NCBI GenBank assembly: GCA_946481465.1
Contig: CAMLOC010000149.1
Span: 1-7,700, forward strand
Reading direction: 5' to 3'
Origin: an uncultured Shinella sp.
Lineage (GTDB): Bacteria; Pseudomonadota; Alphaproteobacteria; Rhizobiales; Rhizobiaceae
Length of the DNA stretch: 7,700 bases
The notes beneath the pieces are model-generated. The model was given only the letters and a program-made list of their open reading frames with translations. It did no database searches and had not been told where the DNA came from. Position numbers and translations under genes: made by a program. Each line of letters begins with the position of its first letter. Position 1 is the stretch's first letter. This document shows positions 1 to 5,723 of this stretch, piece after piece.

Positions 1-460
1 CGGCCTGTCCGGCCTGATCTCGCTGCGCGCCGAGTTCCAGAGCCTCCCCGTCGTCATCGTCTCGGCGAGCGACGACCCGGCCACCATCCGCCGGGCGCTC
101 GATCTCGGCGCCTCCGGCTTCATCTCCAAATCGGCCTCCATCGAGGATATCCGCGAGGGCATCGGCTCGGTGCTCGAGGGCAACATCTATACGCCCGGCT
201 TCTACGTGCGCGGGCCGGAGCAGGACAGCGAGGTGGCGGACCTCATCGCGCGGCTGCGCACGCTGACGCCGCAGCAGTCGCGCGTGCTCTCCATGCTCGC
301 CGAAGGCCTGCTCAACAAGCAGATCGCCTATGAACTCGGCGTCTCCGAGGCGACCATCAAGGCGCATGTCTCGGCGATCCTCCTGAAGCTCAATGTCGAC
401 AGCCGCACCCAGGCGGTCATCCAGCTCGGCAAGATCGGCAGCGCCCAGGCCGCCGCCTGA
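1..460 (+). CDS. NarL/FixJ (LuxR-type) response regulator, 5'-truncated by window edge; CrbR/ErdR-like
   Basis: DNA-binding response regulator acting in the cytoplasm as the output of a two-component system. The reading frame is already open at base 2, and 152 residues are visible. The first ~46 are the end of a receiver domain: a beta-4 strand VVIVSAS with the conserved Ser at fragment residue 21, and the conserved Lys at residue 43 in FISKS. The phosphoacceptor Asp lies just outside the window. After a linker comes a LuxR-type helix-turn-helix from about residue 88 (LTPQQ) to 141, with the core LLNKQIAYELGVSEATIKAH. About 60 N-terminal residues are missing, judged from the family's usual 200-215. 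A GTG at 170 is an internal valine codon, not a start. The gene faces the transporter-kinase gene, with 3 nt between the stops, which suggests they are partners. The HTH and neighbour recall CrbR/ErdR, the acetate-response regulators of Vibrio and Pseudomonas. Family is certain; the ortholog call is inference. Confidence 0.85.
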   Translation, partial: GLSGLISLRAEFQSLPVVIVSASDDPATIRRALDLGASGFISKSASIEDIREGIGSVLEGNIYTPGFYVRGPEQDSEVADLIARLRTLTPQQSRVLSMLAEGLLNKQIAYELGVSEATIKAHVSAILLKLNVDSRTQAVIQLGKIGSAQAAA

Positions 461-463
461 GGC

Positions 464-3400
464 CTATTCCGCCGCTTCCCGCTGCGTCGTCGAAAGCTGC
501 GTCAGCCAGGCCCGCATGGAGGCGGGGCGGACGGGCTTGTTCTGCACGAGGATATTGTCGCGCTCGGCTTCGGCGCGCACGTCCGGCGTGCGGTCGGCGG
601 TCACAAGCAGGGCCGGGACCTCGCGGGCGAGCGCCGCCCGGAGCTTCGCGATCGCGGCAATGCCGGTGCCGTCGTCGAGATGGTAGTCGGCGATGACCGC
701 ATCGAAGGCGGGAGCGCCGCTCGCAACCAGCGCCTCGACGGCGGCCACCGATTCGGCCAGCGTCACCGCGCAGCCCCAGCCGGAGAGCAGGAGCCGCATG
801 CCGTCGAGGATCTTCGGCTCGTTGTCGACGCACAGGACGCGCAGGCCCTTGAGCGGCTCGTCGCTGGCCGGCACGGCGGCGGGCTTGTCGGCGACGTGCC
901 GGCTTGCCGCTGCGTCGATCGGCACGCGCACCTTGAAGCTGGTGCCGCGCCCCGGCGTCGACTGCAGCTCGACGGGATGCGACAGCACGCGCGAGATGCG
1001 GTCGACGATGGAAAGGCCGAGCCCGAGGCCCGGCGCCGTGCGGGCGCCCTCGTCGAGCCGGGCGAACTCCTTGAAGACCGTGCGGAATTTCGAGGCGGGA
1101 ATGCCGATGCCCGAATCGAGCACCTGGATGTGGGCGTGCCCCCCCTTGCGCCGGACGCCGACGAGGACCGTTCCCGCATTGGTGTATTTGATGGCGTTCG
1201 AGACGAGGTTCTGCACGACGCGGCGCAGGAGGTTCGGATCGGTGCGGATGGCAAGCGAGGAGGGGACAACGGTGAATTTCAGGTTCTTCGCCCGCGCCAT
1301 CGGCGCAAAATCGGTCTCGATGCGCTTCAGGAGGTCCTTCAGCGGCACGGTCTGCACGCGCGGCTTCATCGCCCCGGTGTCGAGGCGGGAAATGTCGAGC
1401 ACGGCGCCGAGGATCGCTTCCACCGATTCCAGCGAGGAATCGATGTTGTGGATCATCTCGCGGTTCTCCGTCTCGCCCAGCCGCTCGACAAGCGAGGAGG
1501 AATAGAGCCGCGCGGCGTTCAGCGGCTGGAGGATATCGTGGCCGGCGGCGGCGAAAAAGCGCGTCTTGCTGATATTGGCCTCTTCGGCGGCCGCGCGCGC
1601 CTCGGCGAGTTCCGTGTTGACGCGGGTCAGTTCCACGGTGCGCTGGGCGACGCGCTGTTCCAGCGTCTCGTTGACCTGTTTCAGCGCCCGGTCGGCCGCC
1701 ACGCGGTCGGTGATGTCGGTATAGGTGGAGACGAACCCCTTTTCCGGCATGGCATTGGTGCGCACCTCGATGATGCGCTCGCCGCCGGCAAGCACCAGCG
1801 CGAAGGGCTCGTCATAGGTCATGGTGCGCGTGACGGCCGCTTCGCGGTCATCCTGCGCGATGTCGCCGCGCTCGACGAGGATGTCCACGATGTCGGAGAG
1901 CGGGAAGCCGACCTGGCCGACATATTCCGGCAGGTCGAGCAGCTGGCGGAAGCGGCGGTTCCAGACGGTGAGGTTGCCGGCGCTGTCGAAGACCGCGATG
2001 CCCTGGTCCATCTGGCCGAGCGCGGTCTGCAGCATGTCCTGGTTGTATTGCAGGGCCTCGCTGGCCTGGTCGAGCAGCCAGTCCGTGTCCGTCGGCGTGT
2101 CGTCGATGCGCTGGAGCACGAGCGAGAGCACGAGGCGGGCGGAGGAGGAGCCGATGGCGCTGCCGAGCAGCTGCTCGGAAAAATGCACGATGGCGGCATC
2201 GGCCGGCGAATTGTCCTCCAGCCAGCGGCCGACCTGCCGTTCATAGGTGTGGAAGGAGCGCTGCATGCGCTCTTCGCCGAGATACTTTGCGATGGTGGTC
2301 TTGAGGTCCCTGACCGTCACCTTGGTGCGCCGGCCGCGGAAGGCCCGTTCGAGGCGCGGCTTGGAGCGGATGAAGGTGCCGGCCTGGAGCCGCTCCAGCG
2401 AGGTGGGGTTGCGGGTGAGCGAACCGATGACATAGGCGCCGACATTCACCATCATGGCGAGCAGCGTGGCGTTGACCAGCGGATCGGCGTTCTCGCCGGT
2501 GAAGAGGGTGGCGCCCGGAAACAGGAAGCCGAGCACGGTTTCGGCGATATAGGCGTTGTCGGCGACGCCGATGCTCGGCAGGAACAGCAGGTAGGCCCAG
2601 ATGACGAGGCCCGAGATCATGCCCGCCATGGCGCCGCGGGCATTGGCGTTGCGCCAGAAGAGGCCGCCGAGCAGGGCCGGGGCGACCTGCGCGGCCGCCG
2701 CGAAGGCGAGCAGGCCCATCGAGGCGAGGCCGGCATTGGCGGCGGTGGCGCGATAATAGGCGTAGCCCATCAGCAGCACGAAGAAGATCGCGAGCCGCCG
2801 GATGCGCAGCAACATGCGCGACAGGTCGTCCTGCTGCTCGACGCCGCCGATGAGGTTGCGCCTGAGCACGACGGGGATGACGATGTCGTTCGACACCATG
2901 ATGGACAGCGCCACAGAGGCGACGATGACCATGGCGGTGGCGGCGGAGAACCCGCCGATGAACGCGATGAGCGTGAGGACCGGCTGGTCGAGCGCGAAGG
3001 GCAGGGTCAGCACGTAGAGGTCGGCATCGCCCTGGCCGCCGAAGGTGAGCACGCCGCCGATGGCGACCGGCAGCACGAAGAGATTGATGGCGACGAGGTA
3101 GAGCGGGAAGAGGACGCCTGCCATGCGCAGTTCGCCCGCCGTGCGGTTCTCGACGACGGTGACGTGGAACTGGCGCGGCAGCATGACGATGGCGAAGGCG
3201 GAGAGCACGATGAGCAGGATCCAGCGCGCCGTCGGCGTCTCGTAGGTCAGCGCCTGCATGACGCGCTCGTTCGCCGCCGCCTGCCGCCAGAGGTCGCCCG
3301 GCCCGTCGAACATGAAGTAGATGACGTAGATGCCGACGGAGGCCATGGCGATGAGCTTGACCAGCGATTCCATGGATATGGCGAGGATGAGGCCGTTCTG

Positions 3401-3964
3401 GTGCTCGGTGGCGTCCGTGTGGCGCGTGCCGAAGACGATGGCAAAGCAGGCGAGAAACAGCGTGACGACCAGCGGCAGGTCGATGAGGCCGCCGGAGGCG
3501 GCGATGCCGAAGCCGGTCGTGTCGACCATGGCGGAAACGGAACTGGAGACCGCCTTCAGCTGGAGCGCGATATAGGGAATGTAGCCGATCAGCGAGATGA
3601 GGGCGACGACGGCGGCGACGCCCGGATTCTTGCCGTAGCGCGCGGCCACGAAATCGGCGATCGAGGTGAGGCGTTCGGATTTGGCCAGCGTCACGATGCG
3701 GCGGATAAGCGGCATGCCGAGCGTGAACATCAGGATCGGGCCGATATAGATGCCGGCGAATTCGAGGCCGTGGGTCGTGGCAAGGCCGACGCCGCCGAAA
3801 TAGGTCCAGGACGTGCAGTAGATCGCAAGGCTCAGCGCATAGACCAGCGGCCGGCCCCTGGATGTGCGGCCGGTGCGCTTTGCCTTCCGGTCGCCGTAAC
3901 TTGCAACCGCGAAGAGCAGGAGCAGATAGGCGAGCGCGAGGGCGAATATCAGCGAGCCCGGCAT
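464..3964 (-). CDS. Hybrid sensor histidine kinase with N-terminal SLC5 (sodium:solute symporter) domain; CrbS/MxtR/NahK-ErcS-like
   Basis: Inner-membrane sensor kinase of 1166 residues. Domains in order: SLC5 symporter-like membrane domain at ~4-515 with about 12-13 hydrophobic segments; STAC-like linker at ~555-625; PAS at ~640-755 (LGQMDQGIAVFD start); coiled coil at ~758-800; DHp with phospho-His 809 in AAGHDILQPLNAARL; ATPase with N-box Asn919/Asn923, G1 Asp950 in DSGIGIP and G2 GLGLGLS at ~979; C-terminal receiver at ~1041-1155 with Asp1047, phospho-Asp1093 in IADYHLDDGTG, Thr1122 and Lys1143. All catalytic residues are present. The ATG at 3964 is preferred because GGGAGGA lies directly upstream. 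The frame runs back to a TTG at 4009, but that has no Shine-Dalgarno and the extension would cover a likely promoter. This architecture is that of CrbS/MxtR, which control acetate use with a NarL-type partner. NahK/ErcS and CbrA are related alternatives. Ligand and target are not visible. Confidence 0.85.
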   Translation of the reverse strand: MPGSLIFALALAYLLLLFAVASYGDRKAKRTGRTSRGRPLVYALSLAIYCTSWTYFGGVGLATTHGLEFAGIYIGPILMFTLGMPLIRRIVTLAKSERLTSIADFVAARYGKNPGVAAVVALISLIGYIPYIALQLKAVSSSVSAMVDTTGFGIAASGGLIDLPLVVTLFLACFAIVFGTRHTDATEHQNGLILAISMESLVKLIAMASVGIYVIYFMFDGPGDLWRQAAANERVMQALTYETPTARWILLIVLSAFAIVMLPRQFHVTVVENRTAGELRMAGVLFPLYLVAINLFVLPVAIGGVLTFGGQGDADLYVLTLPFALDQPVLTLIAFIGGFSAATAMVIVASVALSIMVSNDIVIPVVLRRNLIGGVEQQDDLSRMLLRIRRLAIFFVLLMGYAYYRATAANAGLASMGLLAFAAAAQVAPALLGGLFWRNANARGAMAGMISGLVIWAYLLFLPSIGVADNAYIAETVLGFLFPGATLFTGENADPLVNATLLAMMVNVGAYVIGSLTRNPTSLERLQAGTFIRSKPRLERAFRGRRTKVTVRDLKTTIAKYLGEERMQRSFHTYERQVGRWLEDNSPADAAIVHFSEQLLGSAIGSSSARLVLSLVLQRIDDTPTDTDWLLDQASEALQYNQDMLQTALGQMDQGIAVFDSAGNLTVWNRRFRQLLDLPEYVGQVGFPLSDIVDILVERGDIAQDDREAAVTRTMTYDEPFALVLAGGERIIEVRTNAMPEKGFVSTYTDITDRVAADRALKQVNETLEQRVAQRTVELTRVNTELAEARAAAEEANISKTRFFAAAGHDILQPLNAARLYSSSLVERLGETENREMIHNIDSSLESVEAILGAVLDISRLDTGAMKPRVQTVPLKDLLKRIETDFAPMARAKNLKFTVVPSSLAIRTDPNLLRRVVQNLVSNAIKYTNAGTVLVGVRRKGGHAHIQVLDSGIGIPASKFRTVFKEFARLDEGARTAPGLGLGLSIVDRISRVLSHPVELQSTPGRGTSFKVRVPIDAAASRHVADKPAAVPASDEPLKGLRVLCVDNEPKILDGMRLLLSGWGCAVTLAESVAAVEALVASGAPAFDAVIADYHLDDGTGIAAIAKLRAALAREVPALLVTADRTPDVRAEAERDNILVQNKPVRPASMRAWLTQLSTTQREAAE

Positions 3965-3967
3965 GCT

Positions 3968-3974
3968 TCCTCCC
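3968..3974 (-). promoter_or_regulatory. Shine-Dalgarno of the transporter-kinase gene (decides the start)
   Basis: On the - strand GGGAGGA lies 3 nt before the ATG at 3964 (4 nt counted from GGAGG). The spacing is slightly short, but this is the only good ribosome-binding site near the 5' end of the frame. The longer option, TTG at 4009, has only a C/T-rich stretch before it. Confidence 0.7.
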
Positions 3975-4137
3975 GCAGTCCTTCGGCCTTTGCCGCGAGA
4001 ATAGGCCAAAGCGGGCGGGAAGGAAATTGCGTCGAAGGTCGGGTGTGCAAGGGAGCGGTGCGTAACCCCCGGATATTGACGGAGTGCAGTTCCATCCCGG
4101 CGAAAACTAAACTAGGTTGCCTTTGCTTTACAGCAAC

Positions 4138-4143
4138 AGGAGA
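4138..4143 (+). promoter_or_regulatory. Shine-Dalgarno of mscL
   Basis: AGGAGA with a 5-nt spacer to the ATG at 4149. A small possible hairpin, TTGCT/AGCAA with a TTAC loop (4123-4136), ends one base before it; whether it affects translation is unknown. Confidence 0.8.
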
Positions 4144-4148
4144 CCCTC

Positions 4149-4589
4149 ATGCTCAATGAGTTCAAGGCGTTTATCGCCCGCGGCAATGTCATGGACCTCG
4201 CCGTCGGCGTCATCATCGGTGCAGCCTTCAACAAGATCGTCGAATCCGTCGTCAATGACCTCGTCATGCCGATCGTCGGTGCATTGACCGGGGGTGGTTT
4301 CGACTTCTCCAACTACTTCATCGCATTGTCCAGCAACGTGACGGCGACGTCGCTCGCCGCCGCCCGCGAACAGGGCGCGGTCTTTGCCTACGGCAATTTC
4401 ATCACCGTGCTCATCAATTTCCTCATCCTCGCCTGGATCATCTTCCTGATGATCAAGGGCGTGAACCGCATGCGCGCGTCGCTGGAGAAGGAAAAGGCTG
4501 CCGGTGCCGCCGAGCCCGCGCCGCCGCCGGAAGACGTGCTGCTGCTCACCGAGATCCGCGACCTCCTCAAGAGCCGTCCGGTCGCCTGA
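4149..4589 (+). CDS. mscL: Large-conductance mechanosensitive channel MscL
   Basis: Homopentameric inner-membrane channel that opens under high membrane tension and releases solutes during hypo-osmotic shock. The 146-residue length is normal for the family. The N-terminal amphipathic helix ([20 protein letters not shown]) and first membrane helix with its Gly/Ala-rich pore lining ([14 protein letters not shown], ~17-45) are typical. The periplasmic loop covers ~46-78, the second membrane helix ~80-103 ([16 protein letters not shown]), then a charged linker and a C-terminal cytoplasmic helix at ~127-143 ([16 protein letters not shown]). The ATG follows a good AGGAGA site. The gene looks monocistronic: a divergent gene lies upstream and a strong terminator starts 26 nt after the stop. 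Nothing is missing or unusual. Recognition is firm; the protein looks rhizobial. Confidence 0.98.
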   Translation: MLNEFKAFIARGNVMDLAVGVIIGAAFNKIVESVVNDLVMPIVGALTGGGFDFSNYFIALSSNVTATSLAAAREQGAVFAYGNFITVLINFLILAWIIFLMIKGVNRMRASLEKEKAAGAAEPAPPPEDVLLLTEIRDLLKSRPVA

Positions 4590-4615
4590 AGCATTTTACA
4601 GCGGATTGTTACACG

Positions 4616-4640
4616 AAAGGCCCGGTTCGCCGGGCCTTTT
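4616..4640. terminator. Bidirectional intrinsic terminator between mscL and the convergent ParB-like gene
   Basis: A perfect 10-bp stem, AAAGGCCCGG/CCGGGCCTTT (4616-4625 with 4630-4639), closed by a TTCG loop and followed by T at 4640. On the - strand the same hairpin has a CGAA loop and ends in CCTTTCG, right behind the TGA of the opposite gene at 4640-4642. The A tract on one side and T tract on the other let it serve both transcripts, though both T tracts are short (4 and 3). Confidence 0.8.
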
Positions 4641-5527
4641 CACGTCGAGGGCCAGCCCGTCGCGCGGGCCTCTTCCAGCGTGGCGAGGAGGGCGTCGGCG
4701 GGGGAGAGGCCGAGCCGCTCACCCTGGCGCGAAAGCCAGCCGGCATGCACCAGGCGGATCTCGACGGGAATGCGCTCGATGCCGAGCGCAAGGGCCACTG
4801 CCGTGCGGTGCTTGCCGTTGGTGTGGCGGACGAGGCGGCCCCCGGCGTCGATCGCCACGCCGATATCGCGCTCGGCAAGGTCCTGCCAGAGCGTGCGCGT
4901 CCAGCGGTGGCGCCGGCCGGTCTGGCCGAGCAGGCCGAGATCGGAATGCGGCACGATGCCGTTCTTCTCGATATCGGCAATCAGCGACAGGTAATATTCG
5001 AAGAAATTGTCGAGCTTCTCGATCGTGTCGATGGCGATGCGGTTGCGCTTGACCGTCGCCCCGTCCGCGATGCGTTTCGCATAGGCCCGGTAGCGCGCGC
5101 CGGCGCGAAAATCCTGCCGCGTTTCGACGAGTTCTGTGATCTCCGCATGGGAGGACGATTTTTCCAGCGGTTCGACGATGCGGCTCCAGTCGCTGCCGTC
5201 GAGGAAATGCGTGCCGATCCAGCGCAGCCGCCCGCGATCCAAAATATTGTCGCGCAGCCGGGTGGTCAGGTGATGGGTTGCGATGGGAATGACCAGCCGT
5301 TCGCCGAAATGGAAATGCGCCTGCGCGACGAGGATGGCAGGCCCACCCTCGCGGTCCAGCCGCCGCGCCGCCCGATTGAACCGCCCGGTGAAACCGATAT
5401 GCGCCGCCGCGAAGTCGCGCATCGGCACGAGGTCGAGCGCCCGCTGGAGAAGCGTGGGCGCTGGGGGCCGCGCGCGGGGCGGGCTCCGTTCATAGACCGG
5501 TCGTGGAAATGTCTGGTGGTCGGCCAA
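4640..5527 (-). CDS. Conserved-looking protein of unknown function with a ParB/sulfiredoxin-like C-terminal motif
   Basis: I do not recognise a named family. From the TTG at 5527 the product is 295 residues, soluble, with no signal peptide or membrane segment. The first ~110 residues are basic and Arg-rich. The middle holds an aromatic helix (KLDNFFEYYLSLIADIEKNG, ~171-190). The C-terminal third reads IDAGGRLVRHTNGKHRTAVALALGIERIPVEIR (in part, ~226-257). The GKHRTA box followed by ALGIERIPV resembles the GxHR-type motif of the ParB/sulfiredoxin fold, also found in small proteins beside glycan clusters. No C-terminal ParB DNA-binding helix-turn-helix is evident, so a partition role is unlikely. 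The start is uncertain: the frame is open to a GTG at 5704, and GTG 5428 or ATG 5422 are alternatives. Codon use becomes less GC-biased beyond ~5500. It faces mscL across a shared terminator. Confidence 0.5.
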   Translation of the reverse strand: MADHQTFPRPVYERSPPRARPPAPTLLQRALDLVPMRDFAAAHIGFTGRFNRAARRLDREGGPAILVAQAHFHFGERLVIPIATHHLTTRLRDNILDRGRLRWIGTHFLDGSDWSRIVEPLEKSSSHAEITELVETRQDFRAGARYRAYAKRIADGATVKRNRIAIDTIEKLDNFFEYYLSLIADIEKNGIVPHSDLGLLGQTGRRHRWTRTLWQDLAERDIGVAIDAGGRLVRHTNGKHRTAVALALGIERIPVEIRLVHAGWLSRQGERLGLSPADALLATLEEARATGWPST

Positions 5528-5604
5528 CCTGTACTCGAGTCCGTTCCCGATGGCCGTCAGCGCGAAGGGTGGTCGACGGCGGCGCCATCCATGACAAATA
5601 AACG

Positions 5605-5621
5605 ACGGTTTGCAAAGCCGT
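5605..5621. repeat. Imperfect inverted repeat upstream of the ParB-like gene
   Basis: ACGGTTTGCAAAGCCGT reads nearly the same on both strands (ACGG/CCGT outer arms, TT/AA inner, one G-T mismatch pair). It sits in a short A/T-richer patch (5590-5616) of the gap before the ParB-like gene and could be an operator or a small hairpin. Function is not shown by the sequence. Confidence 0.3.
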
Positions 5622-5676
5622 GAGGGCCCGGGGCGCCGCTGCCTGCGGGAAAACCCGGATATTTCCGCGCTTTCAC

Positions 5677-5712
5677 GCTGATCGGTGGCGCGTGACGGCG
5701 GCACCGACCAGC
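5677..5712 (-). terminator. Candidate transcript-end hairpin after the ThDP enzyme gene
   Basis: GCTGATCGGTG (5677-5687) pairs with CACCGACCAGC (5702-5712) over 11 bp with one wobble pair, with a 14-nt loop, starting 11 nt after the stop codon of the - strand gene. There is no T tract on the - strand side (GTGAAAGCG follows), so it may stabilise a 3' end or need Rho rather than act as a classical terminator. Confidence 0.4.
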
Positions 5713-5723
5713 ACAGCCGCGAA

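Larger units (their letters stand above)
3965..4148. promoter_or_regulatory. Divergent intergenic region between kinase gene and mscL, candidate promoters
   Basis: This 184-bp gap must hold the promoters of both genes. For the kinase (- strand), a candidate -10 TATTCT lies at 4003-3998 with a weak TTTCCT -35 at 4026-4021 (17-nt spacer). It is bracketed by an imperfect inverted repeat, CTTTGCC at 3988-3994 against GGCCAAAG at 4004-4011. For mscL (+ strand), TTGACG at 4076-4081 resembles a -35 box and the A/T-rich stretch at 4103-4113 (AAAACTAAACT) could hold the -10, but spacing is long (21 nt or more). All of this is pattern reading by eye; neither promoter is strong. Confidence 0.4.

Noticed and set aside
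170..460. GTG at 170 as the start of a short stand-alone HTH protein
   Set aside because: The same frame is open to base 2 and encodes the end of a receiver domain directly before it, so this is an internal codon of a response regulator.
3965..4009. N-terminal 15-residue extension of the kinase from a TTG at 4009
   Set aside because: No ribosome-binding site before the TTG, whereas the ATG at 3964 has GGGAGGA; the extension is basic and not part of the first membrane helix.
680..4159. Open frame of 1159 codons on the + strand opposite the kinase gene
   Set aside because: It is the mirror of a GC-biased gene: the product is a low-complexity mix of D, E, H, R, G and A without domains, while the - strand has a full set of kinase and transporter motifs.
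5557..5592. Possible 11-residue leader peptide (ATG at 5592, - strand) before the ParB-like gene
   Set aside because: No Shine-Dalgarno, no attenuator-like hairpin and no codon run typical of leader peptides.
4745..5623. Open frame of 292 codons on the + strand opposite the ParB-like gene
   Set aside because: The - strand frame has a plausible fold motif and ends exactly at a terminator; the + frame is biased in composition and has no Shine-Dalgarno or motif.
5646..5667. Small hairpins (CGGG/CCCG at 5646-5657, CGGA/TCCG at 5656-5667) in the gap after the decarboxylase gene
   Set aside because: Only 4-bp stems that overlap each other; expected by chance in GC-rich DNA.
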